Assembly: GCA_015680685.1 (NCBI GenBank)
Contig: MNCI01017655.1
Span: forward strand, 436,156-500,155
DNA: 64,000 bases
DNA from: Gnetum montanum
Lineage: Eukaryota > Streptophyta > Gnetopsida > Gnetales > Gnetaceae
Direction of reading: 5' to 3'
Shown piece after piece: positions 10,745 to 22,829 of the stretch. How positions within the stretch are numbered: the stretch's first letter is position 1; each line of letters opens with the position of its first letter. The translations under genes were made by a program, and so were the position numbers. The notes under the pieces were generated by a model. It made no database searches. It was not told the DNA's origin and saw nothing but the letters and a program-made list of their open reading frames with translations.

Positions 10745-11753
10745 TGCTGGAGCAAGTTCACTCCACAAATAAATCACCTTCAAATACTAAATCTAGATAT
10801 TATGCAAAGACACAAATTTTGGCTAGAAAATAACTATCTTTACTTAATTTATTAGAAGATTAGAATAGGATTGTAAAAATCCATGAACATCCAAAACTTG
10901 GTACACTTAACCAATATTGTAGAGCATAAGGCTCTGTGGCCATATAATGGTTATTCTTAATGTGAGACACAACTAATAGAGAATCTCTTCCATAATCTAG
11001 GATTAAGATCTAAACTCATAAGTAAGACAAAAGAGAATAAAACACATAGAACAACAAACAAAAATTTGATCTTGGAGCTACAATCCCCAATTGCACTCAC
11101 TTAATGTGCTCAATCACACTCTTTTGCTAAGCTCTCCACTCTTAGGAGCTTTCTTCTCACTCATATTATCATAACAATGGTGAATACCACAATATTTATG
11201 TCAAACTAGAAGATAAGAAACCTAGAAACCTTTTCTCAACTTCATTTGAGTCTCTTAAGATGTTTTCCAAGTCTTCTCATCTTCTCTTTGTCTATTTTCA
11301 TCCTTTTTCATCATGTTTTTTCTATTTCTCAAATTGGAACAAGTGTTTTCAAAGGTTTTCCCAGCTGTACAGTTTGTCTCTGACCTTTAGAAGACATCTC
11401 TTATGAAATTCTACTTCTCCGGCAAGATGTCTATTATTTCTCCAAGATGTCTTCTCCAAGAATAAGACAACTTATAGATAAGGAAGATGTCTTGTGCAAA
11501 ATGTCTTTTGTCAAGGGGAGACATCTTTCTCAAGACATATTTTTCGAAGATAAGATGTCTTACTTGAGATGACTGCCAAAATAGCAAGATGTATCCTTTT
11601 CTTTATAGATGTCTCCTATTAATTCTATGCCTCTATCAAGATGTCTTCTAACCCTTGAATATTTCTTCTAAAATTTTGAAACTTGCAAACACATACATGT
11701 AGGAAGGAACAAAGGGGATAAGAAGAGATGTCCCTACAACATCTCTCCTAACA
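10745..11753 (-). mobile_element. 5' LTR of the gypsy gag remnant
   Basis: 1009 bp. On - it starts TGTTAGGAGAGATG and ends GCTCCAGCA, directly before the Met-type primer site. The U3-proximal part (11392-11646) holds eight perfect copies of AGACATCT or its reverse complement. No matching second LTR is in the window, so target duplication cannot be tested. Confidence 0.78.
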
Positions 11754-13151
11754 AAACTTTTTACATAGTTGATCCTTGATGGTAGAGGAAATATTTCTAA
11801 TTTCATCAACTAAATAAGTAATATCTTATTATACATGCTTTTCTTATGATGGTTTTTTATTGATAATCTAATCATATTATGTGTATTATTGATCTAATCC
11901 TAGTTTTTAATGATCAAATTGTAATTTACTATTTTTGGTAACATTTGCTATGCATCTTGATCATATTTCTCTTATGATGCATCATAGTAGTAGTGATAAT
12001 AAATTTCTCATGCATCACCACTTATGTTGTAACAGAACTAGGGGTCATGATGGAAGTCATAACAAAACTTTTTCACGTGTAGTGGTGGCAACATTTGATA
12101 GAAATGCTATCTTTGCTTGATGAAAGTTGTAGATATTTTAGGCATGTATGAGCATGTTTGACATGTTGAAATTGAGAAAAAAATAGATAAGATACTAATA
12201 TTGGTTGGTTAGTCATTTAGACTAAGTTAACCTTCATCCTAGGGGAATTACAATCAATATAAGTAGGGTTTATTGACAACATGATTTGTAATAAGGAAAA
12301 TAGTGCAAAAATGACTAGTCAGTCATCTAGGTTAACATCAGAGTTGGCTTATCAATCTAGTGGCATTGCAATTAGTAATAGATCTTATCTAGGATGGTTG
12401 AGAGAAGCTAGGACCTAGGATAACTAGAGGATTGATGCTAGCCATAACATAACCCAATAGTTTGTCTAGATATGCATGAGAGTTTAACCCAATAGTTATT
12501 CTTTTTTTCCATGAGGATTGGCCTAATTAGATGTGGAAATATACCAAATAGTCATTGATGCATATTTAAGTTAGTATTAACATTATAGTTACTCAAAACA
12601 TTTGATGTTGGAAGCTTCACAAGAATAACATAGAAACCTAGAAGCAAATCATGGATTAATCGTAGGAATTAATAGTAATTTTAATGATATTAATTAGTAG
12701 TTATGTTAATTGGTAATTTTTATTGGTTCTAATAGTATGCTTTACAATGTGGGTATCATCTTCTAGTCATGTTTCTTTGGATGAAATCTTGCATGTATTT
12801 CATGTAGATTTAGTAGGAAGCTCTACAGCTGGTCTAGGTTCAACATTAGATGAAAGATTATTTCTTTTGTATTTCATGTTATATTTTAGCCATTTAATGA
12901 TTTGTATGTTGGCCTTAAATGTGGAATTTTTGGTTGAAATTTGATTCATGTTGCAAAGAGGCCTAATTAGGCATAAATATTCTACTATGGAATTTCAAGT
13001 AGCTTTTAAGTTATTAAGTTTTAAAATGTTTACATTCTTATATGATTTTATAAGTGCTTAAGTTATTTAAGGAACTATTAATAGATTAAATTGATTTTTT
13101 CATGTCTTCTTTAAGTGATTTGATAATTTATCTATAATTAAATTTAAGATG
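11754..13151. other. No supported gene
   Basis: 1.4 kb of AT-rich sequence. The ORFs at 11935-12120 and 12723-12944 show no family signature. The right part probably belongs to the 5' side of the Athila-like RT that becomes readable at 13152. Confidence 0.4.
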
Positions 13152-13601
13152 TGACAAGCCCATTCATTATTATTTCAAATGAAGAATATAAGTTGAGGAT
13201 CTATATAGATTTGAGGTTGTTGAATATGGATATATTTAAGGAGCATTTTTCTCTACCAAATGTCAATCAAGGCATAAATACTATAGTTTTCTAGATGGAT
13301 ATAATGGATATAAGCAAATTCGAATAGCTCTAAAAGACTGGAAAAATACAGCTTTCATGAGTCCCTAGGGGATCTTTGCATAGAGAAAGATACCATTAGA
13401 TCTTTGGAATACCTCGATGACTTTTTAGAGAATTTTCCTTAGCATATTTTAGAAATAAACTAGAAAAAGTGTGGAGGTATTCATTTATAATTTTTCCACA
13501 TATAAGTTAGATTTTGAACAAGTGTTGGATCACCTCTTAAACCAATGTTTTAAAACTAATCTTAATCTCAATTGATAGAATAATCATTTAGTGGTCCAAT
13601 A
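13152..13601 (+). pseudogene. pol: Athila-like reverse transcriptase remnant
   Basis: Read on + it gives KLRIYIDLRLLN, FKEHFSLPNVNQ, then after a frameshift YYSFLDGYNGYKQIRIA, KNTAFMSP, the weakly kept MPFGL region, EVFIYNFST and LDHLLN. These follow the order of gypsy RT blocks 2-6. The catalytic motif normally ending MDD is here IYN, so it is inactive. A small deletion joins NVNQ to the block before YYSFLDG. The fragment ends exactly where the E2 LTR begins at 13602, so E2 is inserted in it. Confidence 0.85.
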
Positions 13602-14733
13602 TGAAACATCACTAAGGAAACTCATGTGATAACTCATGACCTTCACCATTGGAATTGAGGTAAGATCTTGGTGTAAAATGTGCAATTTTCAATTCATGGT
13701 TTATAATTTCACATACTTATTGAGGCTGAAAAATGCCTCATAAGTTGTTGTTGCCTCCCTTCTCAAGTGAAAAAGGCTATATTAAGTATGTATCTAGGCT
13801 TGGGAAGATTGGAAATGCCTTAGGAGTTGCCAAATTTAGGTTTTTCATGACATTTATGTTGGCTATGGAAATTAATACATTGGAACAACCTACAACAAGT
13901 GTATTAATTTCATGGGTTTCAATGTTAACATCAAAGCTAGCATATTTATGCTACAACACAGCAAAAGCTAGTGTATTGTTTCTAGAAGAAGCCAAAACCA
14001 ACATATTTTCCATAAAACTTATGAAATTTGTAAGATACAATGGGCATGAAGGACGTACAACACCTACAAATTAAATCAATTTATCAATAATTATGGCAAA
14101 GGATTGGTAGCATGAAATCAGTAACCACATAGCCTATATAAGCAAAATTCAAACATATTGAAGGGACTTTTGGCATTTTGAGCATTCTTGAGCATTGGAG
14201 CTGAACATTAAGATCACTAGCATAGTGCACATTTCCAAGAGTCTAGCAACCATTCCACCATTTTCTAAACACCAACATAGCAGATCTATACCTATGAACT
14301 AGTAAGGAGTGTGGGAAATTGAGGCATGAAGGCAACTAGTTCAAGCAACTGACTATAAGACACAATCTTCTGGTTTCACTAGACTTCAAGCATCATCTGT
14401 GTAGCTCCTTATGCATCTAAGCACATAACTGGTACATATTTGAAACTCATTCTCTAAAAATTTTTGTTATTTTAATACAATTTGGGTAGTTCATTTTTGG
14501 ATTACAAGTTTATAGTTTTGCACTTCAAGTTTATTTTGTGTATGCTCTTTAGTATTAGATCTACAATTTCTTAAATTTGTTTGAACTTGTATATGATTTC
14601 TAAGTTCTTGAGTTTATTGACAAGACTATCTAAGGTGCATTGGATCCTCTCTTTGGAGGCCCTTGGGATCCAAGGTTAAATTGTTCCAATCAAGAGCTTT
14701 GGTTTTCCAACACTAAATTTTTTTGGTGCAATA
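13602..14733 (+). mobile_element. 5' LTR of E2
   Basis: 1132 bp, starting TGAAACATCACTAAGG. The end is set by comparison with M at GGTGCAATA, just before the primer site. The terminal CA has mutated. The left flank is RT coding sequence on the same strand. Confidence 0.75.
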
Positions 14734-14738
14734 GTTTT

Positions 14739-14756
14739 TGATGCTAGAAGGAGGAC
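14739..14756 (+). other. Primer-binding site of E2, GCTAGAAGGAGG type
   Basis: TGATGCTAGAAGGAGGACC-like sequence a few bases after the LTR end. It is the same motif as in P (17997) and M (50851). Canonical sites begin TGG; here the third base is mutated. Confidence 0.7.
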
Positions 14757-15600
14757 CATCATCCAAGTTCTTCATCTAATCTTGCTTTGTTCTCTTCAAT
14801 TTTTTTTTACAAATTAAAATCTTCAAATTTGCATTGAAACTTGGGCAAGAAAACCAACACAACCATCCATTCTACTACAATTTGTACTCAACGTACTTAT
14901 TACAGTAAGTTTTGGTGTTACCAAAAATTTTGTAGTAGTTGTTGGACTTTTCCAAAGCTAGTGTATTTTATGAAGGAACCTACATTCTATGTCCATTTAG
15001 ATCTACCTTTGGAATTTCAAAAATCCAATGTACTTTTGCTAGTTACCACCCACTTTTTGTTCTGAAATTTTTCTATTGGATTTCTTGGAAAGGTCCAACA
15101 CATCTTTCCAAGAACCACCAGTGTATCTTTTGATACCCATCACATCTTTCTCATAACCAAAGTATTTTTTCCCATAGGGAAAAATACCACCATATTCTTG
15201 GTAGATCAAAACCAACTTATTTGGTTTAAGCTAGTGTATCCTTTGTTGGGAATAACTTTAGCATATTGTTTCAAAGCCAACTCAATGTATCTTCTACTCT
15301 AAAACCAAAACCTAGCTTATTTTCTTAAAACTAGCATATCTTTTTCATAGTATAAATGCAACATGCTATTTTTGTGATTAGCATATTTCTACTAGAAAAA
15401 CAGTGTATCTTTTGTAGGAACCTAACATATTTATTTCTAGGAAGGCCATCGTACTTCTGCTGTAAAGAAATAGCCAGTGTATTTCCCAATGTAGGTTGGG
15501 TGAAGTAAGAAGTGTGAAAGCTAAAAACCTACCTTTAAAATTTTCCAAAAAAAATTCTTCTAGTGACCAATTAGAGCACAAGCCTTTGTTTCTTGCACTT
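14757..15600 (+). repeat. E2 leader: degenerate short repeats
   Basis: The cores CTAGTGTA, CCAGTGTAT and CTAACATAT recur every 35-60 bp with poor conservation, for example near 14958, 15228, 15473 and 15646. No coding frame stands out. The P and M leaders also contain arrays, but of different sequence. Confidence 0.55.
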
Positions 15601-15889
15601 TAAGACTTGAAAAATATTGAAATTTTTTAAATTTAAATTTTAACTAGTGTAGTGCATACCATTGACATTGTCATCTCCATTGCACTTGCAGTTGTAGTTT
15701 TAACCTCTTTCACATTTGAAACCATTTATACCTTGGATATTACCATCTATTGGGATTATCAATTTAAAAATTAGATTGAATATCTAGTTAATGCATTTTA
15801 GCAAGTCAACTGTATTGCCGATTAACTTCACAAAATTGCCTTAAACCATGATGTTGTATGCATTATGATCTAAAGGATCTAACTATCAT

Positions 15890-16325
15890 TGAGCGTAGGA
15901 AATCACTAAAAAAAAGGGCCAAAGACCAAATTTTTCCATCATAAATGAAGAATATTACAACTTCATATTTGCCAAAATCCTAGTTAGCATGCTCATCCCA
16001 CACATAGAGTCCAAGTCCAAGCATGAGTTTGAGTTGATCCATAGGAATGGGAAGGAGTATATCCCCTCCCCTTATGATAAGATAAAATGAAATGACATCC
16101 ATACATGCATAATTAACTAATTGATTGAGATGGATAAGCTAGGTGAGAAGGCTAACTTAGAGAGCCACCATGAGGAACATGATGAATTTGAGGTTGAACC
16201 TAAGCTTGAAAACTTCATAGGGAGTCTTTTCCAATAGTCAGATCCCCAAAAAACTGTGCCTAGTTTAGATTCTTCTACCTTGTCCATGGAGAAAGTGTCC
16301 CAACCCTCTTCTCCTCCTACCTATC
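15890..16325 (+). pseudogene. Degenerate ORF of unknown function in E2
   Basis: A single + frame from about 15893 reads NEEYYNFIFAKILVSMLIPH, then FELIHRNGKEYIPSPYDKI, then an acidic stretch LGEKANLESHHEEHDEFEV and a Ser/Pro-rich end. It is broken by a few stops (TGA at about 16088, TAA at about 16115, TAG at about 16236). I do not recognise the protein. Its place between leader and gag resembles the additional upstream ORF known in Ogre elements, but this is positional inference only. It stops where the P LTR starts at 16326. Confidence 0.5.
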
Positions 16326-16494
16326 TGAAACACCACAAAAATTTGGACCTAGCACTTTCAGACAAGAATTGAGCTAAGTCACAAACAGCATCAAACGGAG
16401 TCGAATCAAGCAAGTAAAAGTTCCCTGAGATCCATTGGATACTACATCAACATCTGACAACAAGAACTGCAAGTTTCAAACTCAAAACACTTTG

Positions 16495-17090
16495 TTTTGA
16501 CTAACTATACTTCTTGCACACCCAACGTACAGCTCAGCGTGCAGCAACTTTTAGGCCTTAAAAATGAGCCAAACCATGCTAGAATTGAGCGTCTGGACCC
16601 CCCAAGACCTTCACCAAGGTCCCTAGTAGCTCTTAGACACCTGAAAATCAAATTTTGGGCTCCAAATGATGGGTTTTCATCCTCGAATGCCCAACATACA
16701 GCTCATTGTGCAGCAAATTTTGGGCCTAAAAAATGAGCCAAAACATGCCAGAATTGAGTGTCTGGACCTCCCAAGACCTTCGCCAAGGTTCCCAACAGCT
16801 CTCAGGCACTTGAAAATCAAGTTTTGGGCTCCAAATGATGGGTTTTCATTCCTGCATGCTAGCGTGCACGCCCAGTGTACAGCCTAGCGTACACCAGCAA
16901 AAATTTCCCAAAATAGGCACCAAAGAGAAATGTTTTCACCTGAAATCAACTCTCGGAGGTAGGGAAATTGCCGGACATCATCTCAGGCACTTGAAAATGA
17001 AATTTTGGGCTCCAAATGATGGGTTTTCATTGATGCACGCTAGCGTGCACGCTCGGCGTGTACGCCCAGCGTACACTAGTTGAAGCCTTC
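16495..17090 (+). repeat. About 170-180-bp U3 tandem repeat, three units
   Basis: The block TTTTGGGCTCCAAATGATGG occurs near 16653, 16822 and 17003, spaced 169 and 181 bp apart. Neighbouring blocks (CTCAGGCACYTGAAAATC and the AGCGTRCAC cluster) repeat with it. The small ORFs here come from the repeats and are not genes. Confidence 0.85.
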
Positions 17091-17411
17091 CAAAACCATG
17101 CCAGATCAAGTCCAAATGAGTTGAAAATCTACAGGAAGCATTCTCATGTCACCAGAGCCCAAATCCAAGGGCCAAGTTCAAGATTTTCTATTGTAACAGT
17201 AGTGTTCGTTTGTAAAATTCAACTCTTTTGTGTTGGTCAAGTATGTATGCTGTGTGCACATGCCTAGCGTGTACACGTTGGCATGCAGCACGTTGTACAG
17301 TTGTAATGTTCTTTGCACTCAGTCAACGTAGCCACATGTCATCCAACCTAAAATTTTCTCACCTCACAATCACTCATCTCCTTCCAGATCCGAATCTAAC
17401 GCCCAAGGTCT

Positions 17412-17418
17412 TATAAAA
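17412..17418 (+). promoter_or_regulatory. TATA box of the P LTR
   Basis: TATAAAA, 580 bp before the LTR end, followed by CCTGATTTTTC. It is the best TATA-like site in the LTR and places R/U5 at about 17440-17991. Confidence 0.55.
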
Positions 17419-17996
17419 ATCCTGATTTTTCACTAGATCGAGGTTGGAAATTTTTACAAACAAATACAAGAAACTGGAATCTAGGAGACTTGAAAAAATC
17501 TAGGCATCAACCTCTATACACTGGGCATTAGACTTGGACACTGCATTTCCCTGTAACCCAAAACCTGCATCTCCCAGCACCTATCATCACCCACCAGGGC
17601 TAAACGTCTACCTTGTGATTAATCCACAATTGCGTTCTGACCGGTGCATGCTGTAATCATTTTTTCAATACAAAAAAATTTATATTTTTGCCCAGATTTA
17701 TTGCAATTTTCTTTGTTTTTTTAGTTTACATTTACATTCTAGTTTACATCATTGTGTCTATTTACGTTACAATTTACATTTAATGTGCATTGTTTACATA
17801 TAACCCAACACATTGCAAAGTGTGTACGTTGGGGAAGTCCTCGTTTGATCCGTGTGTGGACCATTCAAGGCACTCTGCCTTCATCCATTCCAGATTTTCC
17901 TCAAGCAAAGGTAGGGTCTTCTATATTTCTTCCGAAGATCTCTCGGTGTTTGTTTCATTCCAGCCTTGCACCGACGATTTCGGACGGTACAGAAAA

Positions 17997-18014
17997 CGGT
18001 GCTAGAAGGAGGGC
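17997..18014 (+). other. Primer-binding site of P
   Basis: CGGTGCTAGAAGGAGGGCC-type sequence 5 nt after the LTR. It is nearly the same as in M (TGGTGCTAGAAGGAGGGCC). I cannot assign the tRNA. Confidence 0.7.
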
Positions 18015-18036
18015 CTGCTTTCACTTAGATTTGCAT

Positions 18037-18362
18037 AGATCTGCTTCCCTACATCCCAGATCTACGCCCCATTTCTGTAGATTTGCACCTCATGATTGCA
18101 GATCTACACTCAAACATTGCAGATCTGCATCTTGTTAGCTCAGATCTACGCACTATAACTGCAGATCTACACCCTGTTCTTCTAGATCTACACTCGATTA
18201 TTTTAGATCTGCACACTGTAACTACAGATCTAGCCACTGTGATTGTAGATCTATGCCCCTTCACACTAGATCTGCACCCTGTGATTGCATATCTATGCTC
18301 AGATATTACAGATCTGCATCTTGTTCCTTTAGATCTGTACCCTGCAATTCCAGATCTACACC
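18037..18362 (+). repeat. 21-bp tandem array, 15 units
   Basis: Fifteen consecutive units with an exact 21-bp period, each starting AGATCT (rarely AGATTT or ATATCT) plus RYRC. Because the period is a multiple of three, both strands stay open: + 18083-18370 would give a heptad series with the core DLH, and - 18049-18264 one with the core CRS. There is no evidence that either is translated. It lies in the leader just after the primer site. Confidence 0.92.
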
Positions 18363-18484
18363 ATAGCTAGCGCCTATACACTGGCCACCAGTCTACACGC
18401 TACAACCTCTGTCTGCACACTGTAACCCTAGTGTATACGTTGCCACCTATACACCGTTCCAACACTTAGAAATATTTTTCTCTC

Positions 18485-18760
18485 GTTTACATCATATACG
18501 CTAACAACACTTAGAAATTTTTTCTCCCGTTTACACCGTATACGCTGACAACACTTAGCCAAGTTTTCTCCTGTTTACGCTGTATACGCTGACAACACTT
18601 AGAAATATTTTCTCCTGTTTACGTTGTATACGCTGACAACACTTCGAAAAATTTTCAGTGTTCACACGCTGGACACTTTGAAAAATTTTCAGTGTTTGCA
18701 CGTTGGACACTTAGAAAAATTTTCAATGTTCACACGCTGCACATGCTACGCACTTAGTCT
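18485..18760 (+). repeat. 44-bp array (four units), then 34-bp array (three units)
   Basis: 44-bp units start at 18485, 18529, 18573 and 18617, with the core TATACGCTGACAACACTTAG. 34-bp units start at 18656, 18690 and 18724, with the core TTCACACGCTGGACACTT. The two families share the ACACTTnGAAA block, so one grew from the other. Confidence 0.9.
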
Positions 18761-18844
18761 GAAAAACACTCAACACTTGTTATCCAGCCCGTATGTTGCC
18801 CCATCACACGTCACTATGGAGTCATCTTAGAACTCTAACACATG

Positions 18845-20700
18845 CACCTTCGTAATTCTCACACAGGAACAGTACAACTTTATCTGTGTGAAGATTCAGG
18901 CCAACCTTTCCCTTGACATCACAGAATAGGAGGCAAAACGAAACTTCGAGCGCATGCTGAAAGTGCCTTAATGCTTGGACTAAGCCTTCCAAATGATCCA
19001 AGTGCTTATGAAAGAGTTACATAAACTCAAGGCCTCTACTATGCAGATGGACTTTTATCAGGATGATCCTATTAGTTCAACCATCCCATAAATAACTCTT
19101 CCTTTAGGCATTCCTATCCCACAATTTATAAAATGCTATGGTGAGGGTGATCCCAATGCATAACTTACTACCTTCTATTCCAAGTGCCTGTTGCTGTAGC
19201 CTTAACCTCATGCAATCATGAGAATCTTCCCTAGGTCTCTTACAAGAAAAACACTAGACTGGTGTCACGTGTTTCCTAGAGGATCTATTGCCTCATTGAA
19301 AAACTTGATTTCACAATTTGTGAATCATTTCAAATATAACTTGAAATTAGATACCACCTTGGATAAACTAATGAAAATCAAATAGGAGGCTCTTGAACCT
19401 ATCTAGAAGTTCATTCAATGATGGAATGCTCTACTCAATGAGATTCCTAAACCTATATCCAAAATTCACCTTATGGGCATCTTTAGTGGGTGATCAATGA
19501 CTTCATCAAGTTTGAATTGTATTTTAGATAAACGGTCACTAAGTCAAGCTTTCTCATTGACTAAGAACATAGAGGATGCTATTGAGGCTAGCCATGGTAT
19601 GCTTATGTAGCATACAAAAACCAACACATATGGAAGGACAAGGAGAGAGGGAAATAAAATCATGTAGCCATGGCCACTATGGCCAAATATAGTGAGACCA
19701 CATAAGGACCTAAAACAAGTCAACCCAAGGCCCCTACCACAAACAACCAACCATCAACATTGGGGGCCTCTACCTCTAATCATACAAAACCTAACTTTGA
19801 GAGGAAGGATTGGTTGAAGTACACTAAGTTGCTTCTAAAACGGTTTGAACTCCTTGACTAGTTGCTTAAGAGTGGTTAGACCCAATACAAACAAATAAAA
19901 GAGAATTCCCATAAGAGGCATGATCAATTTTGTGAAATCACCAAGGATCCCACTCTGGCAACCAAGGATGACCTACTTGTACCAAGGTATATCAAACTTG
20001 ACCAATTTCTTTACTATCATCAATTGCCAAGTCATGACATTGAATTCTATTTAGCCCTAAAGGATGACTTGCAAAGGATTATATATAATAGAATGCTAGT
20101 GCTCAATGCCTCGAATTTAGTTAGGTCATAAAACCAATCGATGTAGATGTACAAATACTTGTTGAATGAAAATTATAGCCCATATACAATAACAACATTC
20201 AATGTGAGAAACAATTCAAGACCTACCAAGGAGTTGTTTGTTGGATACCTCCTTGTGAAAAAAGGGGCCCTTCAACTTCATCCAGTTCAAGGACTCCTTT
20301 TTTTGTAATAATACCATCATCGACGCCTAAAAAGAAACCCTTCATGATTAGAGTATTCCCTCCCATCACAATAAAACCTACAACACAAACTGATCAAGGT
20401 CCACCCATGGTGGCCATTGCAATGGCTTCTTCACTCTCCAACAACAAGAAATCACCTAACAAATAATGCAAGAAGTTTGCATCAAAACCCAAGGCCCAAG
20501 ATAACAAGAGGGTGAAGGCTTGGAAGGAGGTAGATCCATTGAAGCCCACACCCATTTTAGCCATTTCCATGAGCTCTAATGCTCAAAATGCCTCAATTAA
20601 TGAACTAAGGGAAGATCCCAAATAGCAAGAGAAGGAGAAGGAGGTTGAACCACATATGTTGAAACATGAAGTTTACATCTTGGGGTGAATGGAGGAGGTC
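18845..20700 (+). pseudogene. gag: gag of P
   Basis: Broken over several frames. Readable blocks are MIQVLMKELHKLKAST and FYQDDPISSTIP (from 18993), LISQFVNHFKYNLKLDTTLD (about 19310), NALLNEIPKPISKIHL, and a nucleic-acid-binding stretch FLYYHQLPSHDIEFYLALKD (about 20005). The same blocks occur in the M gag at 47600-48863. The last one corresponds to the zinc-knuckle-like CxxH...GH...C segment of Tat/Ogre gag, with the cysteines mostly lost. A Lys/Pro-rich linker (20310-20700) leads to the protease. Gag would form the virus-like particle. The start upstream of 18993 is not resolved. Confidence 0.8.
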
Positions 20701-21039
20701 AAAGTTAACAGGAAGAAGAAACCAACAACCAATGAAAAAAACCTTCTCAATGCCATGGAATTGGTTAAATAGTCTTTGAAATAGAAGAATACTTCTCTTA
20801 TCCTGTATGACTTATTAATGACTTCTTTCACTCACTACGAAGCATTAGTAAAAAGGCTAATCTAAATTCCCATTAGTGAAGACATACTCGCTAACAAAGA
20901 GTCCATCCATGAAGTGATGGTACCACCCTCACCTAGGGAAGAAATGAAATCAACTGTACTAGTATTTTGTCATAGTGAAGTTAAAACCAATCCCTAGGAT
21001 GGTGAGACAACGAGGGCCCCTCTCTTCATAATAATAAGG

Positions 21040-21641
21040 GTTGGATAGTACAAGGTGCATAGGATGCACATAGACAATGGAGCAACAACTCACATTATAT
21101 CTTACACCATTTTTGAATGGTTAGACCTAGTAGAACATATGAAAAACAATTCTACTTCCTCTCTAAAATCCTTTAATGGATCATGGGTTGCCATCAAATG
21201 CTATATTTCTTTGGACTTCGTAGTAGGGAAGTAATTTCCTACAATAGCCAACTTCTTGGTGGTGGAAGAGACACCAAGATTAACATGATCCTGGGAAGGC
21301 CTGGGTTAGATCAATTACAATCTATTTCCTCATTTATCCACCAAGAAATTCACCTACCCTATGAGGGAGGTGAGATAATTATTCATAGTGATAGTGAGGT
21401 TTCCTTGATGGTCAACAACATTGACATAGAGCAAGAGTTCGAAGTGGATTTTCAAGAGGAAACTCCTACTATTAAGAATGAAGTAGAGAAGCTTGATAAA
21501 GTAGATGAGGTCAAAATCAATAACAATCAAACCATGGATGCACCATGGGAAGAGCTTTTGTTCAACATAGTTAATGAGGGAAATGGAGAGTACAAGATCA
21601 TGCAACGAAGACCATACACCTTACTAAAGATTAGGAAGTAG
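21040..21641 (+). pseudogene. pro: Aspartic protease of P
   Basis: The reading starts YKVHRMHIDNGATTHIISY with the active-site motif DNG, then STSSLKSFNGSWVAIKCYIS. From 21183 it continues in an ORF with INMILGRPGLDQL and SFIHQEIHLPYEGGEIIIHSD, ending at a TAG at 21639. ILGRPWL followed by HQEIKFPY is the standard end of gypsy proteases. DNG in place of D(S/T)G also occurs in Tat-type elements. It is colinear with the M protease. One frame change lies between the two parts. The acidic tail and stop at 21641 end the gag-pro ORF, and the antisense gene begins beyond. Confidence 0.83.
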
Positions 21642-21952
21642 TTACATGATTGATGTATGTTCTCTAGTCACTTGCTACTATGCTGATAATCATGTAGCTT
21701 TTTCTCTTTAGTTTCTTAGTCTAGTTTAAACTTTGTTTACATGAATCATTTTGCTTTATTATATTTTGCCTTGTGTTAGCTTTATTTAACATGTAGTTTA
21801 TGACTTCTTCTTATGTATAGTTTACCTTTCTCTTTATGCTTGACCTTTTAAAACACAAAATTATCATAAAAATTTTAAAACTTGAAAATCCCATAAAAAG
21901 TTTTAAAACATAAAAAAAAATTCTCCTATAGCTCGCTAAGGCCTAAAACTAG
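21642..21952 (-). other. 3' flank of the antisense gene, distal part
   Basis: On - the sequence at 21952 continues that of 34983 once G and one ACTAG are removed: GCATTACTAG runs into TTTTAGGCCTTAGCGAGC. The latter matches the 31-bp repeat downstream of the antisense terminal exon in M (45940-46095). No coding sequence. Confidence 0.6.
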
Positions 21953-22818
21953 TGATGAGCGGTGGAGTAATCCAACACCCAACCATACAAGTCATAGGTG
22001 CTCACACATGACCAGATCGTAATCCATGGATGAGGCAATGTGATTATGTTAGTAATTGGTTAAAGTTCAATACCATTGTCTTCCCACATGAGCTAGTGAA
22101 ATCTATGGATATGGTTTAACTCATAGTGAGGTATATGATAATTGATGTTGATAGGCCATTGCTACTTCTAGTGAACATGATAAAGGAAAAATAATTTCTA
22201 CATATAATTCTAACTAAAATAGTAAACAAATTTATTCTATCCTAAGGTGATGAGTATTCAGTCTTGACCTTCTATACAAACTCTCAGCTTCATGTAACTA
22301 CTATTGGAATTACCAAGTACTTTGCTACTAGGTAAACCAAGCGATAACACTACTAGGTGATCAAGCAGTTACACTTAAGTTCTCAAGATCACTCATACTC
22401 ATTCTTCTTAATAATAGTAATGGTAAAGTGCATGAAAAATAAAAATTAATTAAGAAAATAGTAAACATTATTCAAAGTAAAACATTAAACTAGGAGAATG
22501 CTACAATAGTATGAAATAGCTCGATCTTTATTGTTAGTCACACTTCTGCCTAAGTACAAGATGCTTGAATAAAGACTTTGTACACTACGTCACACTACAC
22601 TGGAGGCATTCAAACTTCTAAGTACTTAGAACTAAAATCATGAAAATAAACTACAAGAATTATGCTATTATTGAATGAAAAATTTTGCAGATCTATGCAT
22701 CTAAGTGCTATATTTATAGGTTGGCATGCATCCCTTGATATTGCATATACGAAAATGTAGCTAGAGCTATGATATCATATATATGATATCATAGTCCTTG
22801 AAAAACCTGACTTTATCA
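21953..22818 (-). mobile_element. 3' LTR of G
   Basis: 866 bp. On - it starts TGATAAAGTCAGG and ends CTCATCA. A TATTTATAGG promoter-like site is at about 22711-22720 (CCTATAAATA on -). Confidence 0.92.
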
Positions 22819-22829
22819 TAACCCCCATG
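22819..22829 (-). other. Polypurine tract of G
   Basis: On -, CATGGGGGTTA directly precedes the LTR start. The Athila fragment has CATGGGGGTA at the same place, which confirms the boundary. Confidence 0.8.

Larger units (their letters stand above)
13602..16325 (+). mobile_element. E2: truncated Tat/Ogre-like element, 5' part
   Basis: It consists of a 5' LTR (13602-14733), a primer site, a repetitive leader and a degenerate ORF (15890-16325). The LTR belongs to the same family as those of M: both start TGAAACAYCAC and share GCCAAATTTRG, a GGGATCCAAGGTTAAA block near the 3' end, and the primer motif GCTAGAAGGAGG. E2 lies inside an Athila RT remnant and is itself cut by the P LTR at 16326. Confidence 0.8.
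16326..17991 (+). mobile_element. 5' LTR of P
   Basis: 1666 bp, starting TGAAACACCACAAAAATTTGG and ending GACGGTACA, 5 nt before the primer motif. The start matches the LTR start of M and E2. It has a TATA box at 17412, a polyadenylation-like region near 17650-17690, and a block of long U3 repeats. It is richer in CpG than the other LTRs here. The partner LTR is outside the window. Confidence 0.75.

Noticed and set aside
16497-17083. Overlapping + ORFs with repeated peptides
   Set aside because: They arise from the three long U3 repeats in the P LTR and shift frame between units.
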